From positions 1 through 21,843 of the forward strand of contig CAKSHJ010000016.1 of assembly GCA_934457095.1 (NCBI GenBank): a DNA stretch of 21,843 nt, given 5' to 3'. The notes under the pieces were generated by a model. The model did no database searches. It had not been told where the DNA came from and saw nothing but the letters and a program-made list of their open reading frames with translations. Origin of the DNA: an uncultured Eubacteriales bacterium. GTDB taxonomy: Bacteria; Bacillota; Clostridia; Oscillospirales; Acutalibacteraceae. Positions 14,895 to 20,034 of this stretch are shown piece by piece (position 1 is the first letter of the stretch; each line of letters opens with the position of its first letter). The position numbers and the translations under genes were made by a program.

Positions 14895-15296
14895 ATGTAT
14901 CAAAAAGAAGCTTATTTTTACGGTACCGGTAGAAGAAAAAGTTCGGTTGCCCGTGTGAGATTATATCAAGGTACCGGTAAGGTGACTGTGAATGACAGAG
15001 ATATTGACGACTACTTTGGACTGGAAACGCTAAAACTTATTGTGCGTCAGCCGCTGAATTTAACCAAAACAGAAAGTAAATTTGATATTGTATGCCGTGT
15101 AGCCGGCGGCGGTGTTACCGGTCAGGCGGGTGCAATTCGCCACGGTGTTGCCAGAGCCCTGCTGCAATATGATTCCGAGAATCTTCGTCCAATCTTGAAA
15201 AGGGCGGGCTTCCTGACTCGTGACCCGAGAATGAAAGAGCGTAAAAAATACGGTCTTAAGGGTGCACGCCGAGCTCCGCAATTTTCAAAGAGATAA
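14895..15296 (+). CDS. rpsI: 30S ribosomal protein S9
   Basis: 133 residues, normal length. It has YGTGRRKSSVARVRLYQGTG at the start, RVAGGGVTGQAGAIRHGVARAL in the middle (shown here as the conserved GGGVTGQAGAIRHG core), and the basic C-terminus ending GARRAPQFSKR whose last Lys-Arg reaches the P-site tRNA. The start ATG at 14895 is preceded by GAGAGGAGG; an ATG at 14865 in the same frame lies inside rplM and is rejected. It is the last gene of the operon. Confidence 0.98.
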   Translation: MYQKEAYFYGTGRRKSSVARVRLYQGTGKVTVNDRDIDDYFGLETLKLIVRQPLNLTKTESKFDIVCRVAGGGVTGQAGAIRHGVARALLQYDSENLRPILKRAGFLTRDPRMKERKKYGLKGARRAPQFSKR

Positions 15297-15310
15297 TTTT
15301 ATATTTGAAA

Positions 15311-15338
15311 CAGGGACACCTTTTTTGGTGTCTTTTTT
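15311..15338 (+). terminator. Intrinsic terminator after rpsI
   Basis: GACACC-TTTTTT-GGTGTC followed by six T, 15 bases after the rpsI stop. Confidence 0.9.
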
Positions 15339-15339
15339 A

Positions 15340-15691
15340 TTTAAAATTTTATATGATATTTATATTATATATTAATGAAAAAGAAAAAATTCTCAATAAG
15401 TAGTTGTAATTTTTCGCATATGTATAAATAATTTTCCTGTTGTGAGTAAAAATAGTAACTGGTCGGGCTGCATTTTTTCTTGTAGCGGAAACTGTTTCCA
15501 AAAAGAAAAACGCGATGTTACTTGTGTAACAAGTTTGTAACCACTATTTTGTTGCAATCTGCACATAAAACAAGCGAGTTTTGGAAGATTAAATGTAAAA
15601 AAATGGTTATTTACGGATATATATACTCATAAGCGCAATTTGCAACGGGAACATTTTGTGCAATTTGTATGTATTCCACATGTTTTTACAT
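15340..15691. other. AT-rich non-coding regulatory region
   Basis: About 350 bases with no supportable gene on either strand. It holds a perfect odd palindrome GGAAAC-T-GTTTCC (15487-15499), a dyad ACTTGT-GTA-ACAAGT (15520-15534) that overlaps a WalR-type direct repeat (15525-15541), and two similar GCAATTTG motifs near 15642 and 15660. A possible weak promoter, CACTAT-N17-ATAAAA (15542-15570), starts right after the WalR box in the same geometry as at the VanW gene. No tRNA or known RNA was recognised. Confidence 0.5.
15525..15541 (+). promoter_or_regulatory. WalR/YycF-type box (TGTAAC-N5-TGTAAC)
   Basis: TGTAAC-AAGTT-TGTAAC fits the WalR consensus TGTWAH-N5-TGTWAH at every position. It lies about 150 bases upstream of the main -35 of the G5/3D-domain gene, rather far for direct activation of that promoter, but just upstream of a possible second promoter. 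3D-domain wall proteins such as B. subtilis YocH are established WalR targets. Confidence 0.5.
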
Positions 15692-15720
15692 TTGACATAT
15701 GGGGAAACAGTGAATATAAT
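15692..15720 (+). promoter_or_regulatory. Perfect sigma-A consensus promoter of the G5/3D gene
   Basis: TTGACA, exactly 17 bases, TATAAT: every position matches the consensus. The predicted transcript starts near 15727, giving a leader of about 90 bases. Confidence 0.85.
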
Positions 15721-15726
15721 AGCAAA

Positions 15727-15812
15727 CATCAGAGTAATCCCGCAAACAAGCGGTGGTTTATTGCGTCCATCTCACAGAAGAAGTTTGTAATTCCACCGTA
15801 AGAATGAAGGAG
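15727..15812 (+). promoter_or_regulatory. Structured leader of the G5/3D gene
   Basis: Two stems compete for the same bases. CCGC (15740-15743) pairs with GCGG (15750-15753) around AAACAA. Alternatively GCGGTGG (15750-15756) pairs with CCACCGT (15793-15799), closing a longer element eight bases before the AAGGAG ribosome site. It does not match any riboswitch I know, including the ydaO c-di-AMP type often found before wall hydrolase genes. Confidence 0.35.
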
Positions 15813-15818
15813 AATACA

Positions 15819-17087
15819 ATGAAGCATATTAAAAACCAAAAGCATGCAAAGAAAAATCAGCACATGCTTTTGCAGTTGGTGGATACACCCCTCAAGCGAG
15901 TGAGCGCCATTGCTGTGGCTACCGTCGTGAGTGTGGGTTCGGTTGTGACTGTTATGGCTGCAACTCCCAAGGCTACGATTTTAGACAACGATGTCTCTTA
16001 CCGTGTAAATTTGAGCACAACCGATACGGAAGATTTACTCAAAAGCGCCAATTTGGTTGTTGGTGAAAACGATATTGTAGAAAGAGACGATACCGATGGT
16101 GTGGTGATTCAGATTCGGCGAGCCGTGTGCGCAAATATTTTAGCAGACGGCGCTGAATTTACAGTTGATGCCCATTACGGTGAAAAAATAGCCGATGTAT
16201 TGTTGCAGGCAGGCATTACTTTAGATGACAACGATATGGTAGATGCAAACCTAAGCGATACTTTGAAGACTCAGATGTGTCTGGCAGTTACCAGATACCA
16301 CAGAATTACCGTATGTGACAACGGCGTAATAAAAGAAGCTGATGTACCTGAAGGTACAGTTGCAGATGCTTTAAAAGCAGTCAATATTGCCCTGGGTCAA
16401 GAGGATACTTTGAGCGTTAACGGGGAAGAGCCCGTAACGGATGGCATGGAAATTTCGATAAACCGTGTAAGCTATGCAGCGCAAACCGTAACAGAGGAGA
16501 TTCCTTTTGATACAGAGGTGATAGAAACCGCTGACTTGTATAAAGGGGAAACCAAGGTGCAGACCGCCGGTGCGGCAGGTTTGAAGACAGTTGTAAAGGA
16601 ATGTAAATTTATAAATGGTCAATTGTCAGAGAGCAATGAAGTCGCAGTTTTGACCGAAACTGCTCCTACCAATGAGGTGAAATTGGTAGGTACAAAAATA
16701 AAACAGCAGCCGGTTGTCAATACCGTGACCCAACCGGCGCAAACTACGGCGGCATCCGGCGGTACGGTGGTTGATACGAACGGCAATATACTGAATGTTG
16801 CTCGTGTACTCACGGGTGCTTGCACTGCCTATACCGGTGGCGGTACTACTGCTTCGGGTGCTCCTGCTGCTGTAGGTCGAGTGGCAGTCAATCCCAGTGT
16901 GATTCCGTATGGAACAAGACTGTATATTGCTTCGCCGGACGGCAGGGTGGTATATGGTTATGCCATTGCCTCTGATACCGGAGGCGCTCTTATGGGCGGT
17001 CATGTAATAGCCGACTTATACTACGACACCTATGCTGAGTGCAGACAATTTGGTCGTCGGCAAATGAATATTTATATTTTAGCTTAA
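15819..17087 (+). CDS. Secreted/anchored cell-wall protein with ubiquitin-like repeats, G5 and 3D domains (YabE-like)
   Basis: 422 residues. A strongly basic N-terminus is followed by a membrane or signal segment (about 28-48). Three DUF348-like (YuiA/YabE ubiquitin-like) repeats follow, at about 53-92, 115-145 and 165-202. A G5 domain lies at about 213-292, then a Thr/Ala/Gln-rich linker, and a C-terminal 3D domain at about 330-421 with CTAYTGGGTTASG, VAVNPSVIPYGTRLYI, SDTGGALMGG and FGRRQMNIYIL. The 3D domain is the catalytic region of lytic transglycosylase-like proteins, with conserved aspartates. The architecture matches YabE and Rpf/Sps-like muralytic proteins of Firmicutes. The start at 15819 follows AAGGAG at six bases; upstream in-frame ATGs at 15753 and 15804 lack such a site. 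The expected role is peptidoglycan remodelling in growth or germination. Confidence 0.9.
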   Translation: MKHIKNQKHAKKNQHMLLQLVDTPLKRVSAIAVATVVSVGSVVTVMAATPKATILDNDVSYRVNLSTTDTEDLLKSANLVVGENDIVERDDTDGVVIQIRRAVCANILADGAEFTVDAHYGEKIADVLLQAGITLDDNDMVDANLSDTLKTQMCLAVTRYHRITVCDNGVIKEADVPEGTVADALKAVNIALGQEDTLSVNGEEPVTDGMEISINRVSYAAQTVTEEIPFDTEVIETADLYKGETKVQTAGAAGLKTVVKECKFINGQLSESNEVAVLTETAPTNEVKLVGTKIKQQPVVNTVTQPAQTTAASGGTVVDTNGNILNVARVLTGACTAYTGGGTTASGAPAAVGRVAVNPSVIPYGTRLYIASPDGRVVYGYAIASDTGGALMGGHVIADLYYDTYAECRQFGRRQMNIYILA

Positions 17088-17091
17088 CTTG

Positions 17092-17126
17092 AAAAGCAGT
17101 CCTGATTTTTGGACTGCTTTTATTTT
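17092..17126 (+). terminator. Intrinsic terminator after the G5/3D gene
   Basis: AAAGCAGTCC pairs with GGACTGCTTT around TGATTTTT, followed by a T-rich run. Confidence 0.88.
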
Positions 17127-17169
17127 TATAGAAAAGAGTCCCATTTATAGTACAGTTGTAAAAATAAGC

Positions 17170-17198
17170 TTGAATTTTAAAAATAACTATGATAAAAT
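17170..17198 (+). promoter_or_regulatory. Promoter of the small membrane protein
   Basis: TTGAAT, 17-base spacer, TAAAAT with TGA just before the -10. It lies about 57 bases upstream of the start codon, and a LexA-like box follows over the predicted transcription start. Confidence 0.65.
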
Positions 17199-17207
17199 AC
17201 TATTAAA

Positions 17208-17220
17208 CGAATATACGTTC
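17208..17220 (+). promoter_or_regulatory. LexA (SOS) box-like operator
   Basis: CGAATATACGTTC compared with the Firmicutes LexA consensus CGAACRNRYGTTY matches at 12 of 13 positions; the fifth base is T instead of C. It lies ten bases after the -10, over the expected start of transcription, where a repressor would block. One mismatch in a short motif can arise by chance. Confidence 0.4.
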
Positions 17221-17254
17221 TAATTGAATTGTCATAGAACAGGAGTGTATTACA

Positions 17255-17596
17255 ATGTTACAAACCATTATAGGAAGTTTACTTTTACTGTTTACTGTGG
17301 GGTTACTGATGCGCTATCGGCCAAAAACGTTTTTTTCATGGTATTTATGCTTGCTATGCGCGGCAATAGGCGTAATGAGTATTGCTGTTGGCGGCGGCGC
17401 TTGGGTCGTACAGCTTATACAAACGACAGCACAGGTTGTTACGGCGGTTTGCGCTCTGTACTGTTTGCATCGCGAGAAGCTGTTTGCTGTGCGCAGGGCG
17501 AAAGCGATACATACCAAAGTAGCTGGTGCAAAGGCTGCTAAAGTAGCGCGGAAAGGCAAGGAATTAACGGAATTTGGTATGGAGCGTTGCGCATAA
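17255..17596 (+). CDS. Small hydrophobic membrane protein, unrecognised
   Basis: 113 residues, family not recognised. Three hydrophobic segments are visible, at about 3-19, 28-48 and 50-70, separated by short loops with RYRPK and GGG; the second and third may form a hairpin. The last 40 residues are strongly basic and Ala/Lys-rich (KAIHTKVAGAKAAKVARKGK), so the tail is probably cytoplasmic and could touch nucleic acid, lipid heads or a partner. AGGAG lies nine bases before the ATG, and there is a good promoter and a terminator, so it is very probably a real single-gene transcript. The overlapping frame starting at 17224 lacks these signals. The LexA-like box suggests DNA-damage control. It is not similar by eye to YneA, which has one helix and a LysM domain. 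Confidence 0.72.
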   Translation: MLQTIIGSLLLLFTVGLLMRYRPKTFFSWYLCLLCAAIGVMSIAVGGGAWVVQLIQTTAQVVTAVCALYCLHREKLFAVRRAKAIHTKVAGAKAAKVARKGKELTEFGMERCA

Positions 17597-17666
17597 ATCA
17601 CGCACCTGCGGGTTTGGTGACGCATACACTGGACTACGGGGCTGAAAATGACCCCTTGAGATATAA

Positions 17667-17706
17667 AAAAGGCCTCCGGAGTATATTTTTTGCTCGGGGT
17701 CTTTTG
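17667..17706 (+). terminator. Intrinsic terminator before rpe
   Basis: AAGGCCTC pairs with GGGGTCTT (with G-U pairs) around a loop that includes a short inner mismatch region, followed by TTTT. It lies about 70 bases after the small membrane protein gene. The 70 bases between hold two weak hairpins, one with GGGG and CCCC arms. Confidence 0.6.
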
Positions 17707-17713
17707 TACTTTA

Positions 17714-17742
17714 TTGAAAATTGTTTGGTTTTCGGGTAAAAT
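17714..17742 (+). promoter_or_regulatory. Promoter of rpe
   Basis: TTGAAA, 17-base spacer, TAAAAT, about 32 bases before the start codon. Confidence 0.65.
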
Positions 17743-17774
17743 AAAAATAGAATTTATTTTGGGGGAATTTTCAA

Positions 17775-18419
17775 ATGCTCATTGCACCGTCTATATTATC
17801 CGCAGATTTTGCAAATTTAGGTCAGCAGGTGGAGATGATTACCAAGGCCGGTGCCGATTGGATTCACCTAGATGTAATGGACGGTTTATTTGTGCCGAAC
17901 CTCACCTTTGGCGCACCTGTGATAAAGGCGGTGCGAGGCTACTCTGATTTACCGTTTGATGTACATTTGATGATTGAAAATCCGGCGCGATATATTGAAG
18001 ATTTTTGCAGGGCGGGCGCTGATATTATTTCATTTCATGCGGAGGCTGAGCCGGATATAGTCGGAACCATAGACAAAATCGAGAAATTTGGAGCAAAGGC
18101 GGCTCTGGCGATTAGACCTGGCACGCCGGTGGAGGCGGTGTTTCCCTATTTGGACAGGCTGTATATGGTGCTGGTCATGACGGTTGAGCCTGGATTTGGG
18201 GGTCAAAGATACATGGAAAATATGTTGCCCAAAGTGAGACATCTAAAAGAAAAAGCACCCAATCTTATGGTGCAGATAGACGGAGGTGTAGCGCCGGATA
18301 CGATTACCTCTGCGGCAAGAGCGGGGGTGGATATTTGTGTGGCAGGCAGTAGTATATTTGGTGCGGCGGATAAACGGCAGAGGATTGCCGAATTGAAAAA
18401 GAAGGCAACTTTGGTTTAA
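17775..18419 (+). CDS. rpe: Ribulose-phosphate 3-epimerase
   Basis: 214 residues, normal length for this TIM-barrel metalloenzyme of the pentose phosphate pathway, which interconverts ribulose-5-phosphate and xylulose-5-phosphate. It has APSILSADFANLG at the start, the metal and catalytic residues in HLDVMDGLFVPNLTFG, DVHLMIENP, MTVEPGFGGQ, and IDGGV with the phosphate-binding end VAGSSIFG. GGGGG lies upstream of the ATG at a usable distance. It does not belong to the common rsgA-rpe-thiN cluster here; it stands alone behind its own promoter. Its stop codon overlaps the stop codon of the convergent MecA-like gene. Confidence 0.96.
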   Translation: MLIAPSILSADFANLGQQVEMITKAGADWIHLDVMDGLFVPNLTFGAPVIKAVRGYSDLPFDVHLMIENPARYIEDFCRAGADIISFHAEAEPDIVGTIDKIEKFGAKAALAIRPGTPVEAVFPYLDRLYMVLVMTVEPGFGGQRYMENMLPKVRHLKEKAPNLMVQIDGGVAPDTITSAARAGVDICVAGSSIFGAADKRQRIAELKKKATLV

Positions 18420-19012
18420 GATTCTGATGACGGAGGTGTCTTAAAAAGCGCTCCGAATAGGTTGTTTGTAAGCAATGTGCCGTGTTCCAAGCAGGTTGCT
18501 GCCGCTATGCGACCCTTGCCTAAAAATATGCCGTATTCGCGTAAAATGGCTTTGGTGTGCTTGATGGCCTGCCATTTTAACTCTAAAATAATGCGATAAT
18601 GCTGACCAAATTGCAGCAATTTTGCGTCAGGAGTGTTTGCAAGACCGGCTTTGTGTAAATGTTCTGCGGCGTTCATCATGTCGGTGCAGTTTTCAAAGCG
18701 GTATATATACGGTCCCACGATTTGTTTGATTTGAAATCGTTTGCGTTTTTCCGGTACGGATGCGTTGCTTTGCAGACAAAACAGCAACGCAATACCTCCG
18801 GTTTGCATGGGTAGGGTGCGTATGAGAATATTTTTTGCATTTTGATAACAAAATCCAGTGTATTTGCAGCCGTCTAAAAATACTTTTGCCAAGGTGATTT
18901 TCGACACTGCTCTTGGTATTTTTTCGTAAAGACCGCTTAAGCCCAAACACAGAACCTCTCGTGCGCTTAAAATTAAAAGCAAATGAGAAGTGTCCATAAT
19001 TTTTGCCTTCAA
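18416..19012 (-). CDS. MecA-like ClpC adaptor protein
   Basis: 198 residues from a TTG start. TTG at 19012 is chosen because AGGAGG lies eight bases upstream, and the product MKAKIMDTSHLLLILSAREV then lines up with the usual MecA start; an ATG at 18997 is the alternative. The N-terminal part (about 1-85) has the MecA-like pattern LSAREVLCLGLS, then TGFCYQNAKNILIRTLP, then GGIALLF. The C-terminal part (about 105-190) has YIYRFENCTDMMNAAEHL, YRIILEL, ILREYG and LEHGTLLTNN, like the ClpC-binding domain. MecA-type adaptors deliver substrates to ClpCP and affect competence or sporulation. The protein is diverged, so the assignment is moderate. The central acidic linker typical of Bacillus MecA is short. 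Confidence 0.65.
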   Translation of the reverse strand: MKAKIMDTSHLLLILSAREVLCLGLSGLYEKIPRAVSKITLAKVFLDGCKYTGFCYQNAKNILIRTLPMQTGGIALLFCLQSNASVPEKRKRFQIKQIVGPYIYRFENCTDMMNAAEHLHKAGLANTPDAKLLQFGQHYRIILELKWQAIKHTKAILREYGIFLGKGRIAAATCLEHGTLLTNNLFGALFKTPPSSES

Positions 19013-19138
19013 GCATAACACCTCCTGCGTAAAAATGCGGTTACTTTATACTATTACAAATGCCTTAAGATTGCTTTACTATGTTGGGAGTCTTTACGAA
19101 AAATTTTAAAAAAAGGCAAAAAGACAGCAGGCAAAATG

Positions 19139-19167
19139 GAATAATTTCTTTTTCTTTACAAATACTA
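19139..19167 (+). promoter_or_regulatory. Sigma-G-like promoter of spoVT
   Basis: GAATA, 17-base spacer, AATACTA. This fits the forespore sigma-G consensus GHATR-N17/18-CATNHTA except for the first -10 base. It lies about 50 bases upstream of spoVT, which is a known sigma-G gene in Bacillus. Confidence 0.5.
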
Positions 19168-19217
19168 TTTCCTGTAACCAGAGCTTATCAATTTGCGATT
19201 CGGAGGAATGGATATAC

Positions 19218-19757
19218 ATGAAAGCAACAGGAATTGTAAGAAGAATTGACGATTTGGGACGGATTGTTATTCCCAAGGAAATTCGAAGGACTTTGCGTAT
19301 TCGTGAGGGCGACCCTTTAGAAATTTTCACCAATACAGACGGCGGTGTTATTTTTAAAAAATATTCGCCGGTGGGGGAACTGTCACCATTTGCAGAGCAG
19401 TATGCAGAGGTACTTAGCAAGACAGCCAATGTACCGGTATTAATCAGCGATAGCGACCATATTGTGGCAGCGGCTGGCGTTTCCAAAAAAGAATTTTTAG
19501 AACGACGCGTCACACCGGCCGTAGAGGATTATATGCATTCCCGACAAAAATTTGTTGGGAATGAAGAGGATAGGTCCCTGCGTCCCGTGGAGGGAATTGA
19601 GCGTCATGCTGCGGTGGTTCATCCCATTATTGCCGCCAGCGATGTGACCGGCGCTGTGATTATGCTATTCGACGAAGATAATACGCCGCCGACACAGGTG
19701 GAAGTCAAATTGGCGCAGGTAGCAGCCTCATTTTTGGGCAAGCAAATGGAGGATTAA
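19218..19757 (+). CDS. spoVT: Stage V sporulation protein T (AbrB-type regulator)
   Basis: 179 residues, the expected length. The N-terminal swapped-hairpin AbrB DNA-binding domain (about 1-50) begins MKATGIVRRIDDLGRIVIPK and contains IRRTLRIREGDPLEIF. The rest is a GAF-like domain (about 55-178) with LSPFAEQYAEVLS, VPVLISDSDHIVAAAG and VHPIIAASDVTGAVIML. SpoVT tunes forespore gene expression, spore coat and germination properties. The start is the ATG at 19218 with GGAGG eleven bases upstream, a long spacing; a nearer ATG at 19208 is out of frame. It is good evidence that the organism makes spores or descends from spore formers. Confidence 0.95.
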   Translation: MKATGIVRRIDDLGRIVIPKEIRRTLRIREGDPLEIFTNTDGGVIFKKYSPVGELSPFAEQYAEVLSKTANVPVLISDSDHIVAAAGVSKKEFLERRVTPAVEDYMHSRQKFVGNEEDRSLRPVEGIERHAAVVHPIIAASDVTGAVIMLFDEDNTPPTQVEVKLAQVAASFLGKQMED

Positions 19758-19877
19758 CGGAGACAGCCGGTTTGTAATTTATACAAAACAGACGATAAAA
19801 CCGGAGAGCAGGCAATGCTAAAAGCGCATAAGAGAGTATCGTAACACTTAATGTGTCTGTGGCATTAAAATGACAAA

Positions 19878-19917
19878 AATAAGGCTTTGACTGTAAAAAG
19901 TCAGAGCCTTATTTTAT
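19878..19917. terminator. Strong bidirectional terminator after spoVT
   Basis: AATAAGGCTTTGACT pairs with AGTCAGAGCCTTATT (fifteen pairs, one G-U) around a six-base loop, with A-rich sequence before and T-rich sequence after. The about 120 bases between spoVT and this hairpin hold no gene. Confidence 0.88.
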
Positions 19918-20002
19918 ATTCTAAATTCGCACATTCACAATCGTGCGGTAGAAGTTGTTAATACAGAAATAATTTATAACTTGTATCTCAGGCAGAGTAC
20001 AA

Positions 20003-20034
20003 AAAAGCAGCGAACCAAAAATCCCCCACTGCTT
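20003..20034 (-). terminator. Intrinsic terminator of the glycine-rich protein gene
   Basis: On the minus strand AAGCAGTG pairs with CGCTGCTT around a 14-base loop, followed by TTTT. It begins directly after the TAG stop codon. Confidence 0.7.

Noticed and set aside
17224..17541. Alternative frame overlapping the small membrane protein
   Set aside because: It has no ribosome site at its start, while the other frame has AGGAG at good spacing and a coherent hydrophobic pattern.
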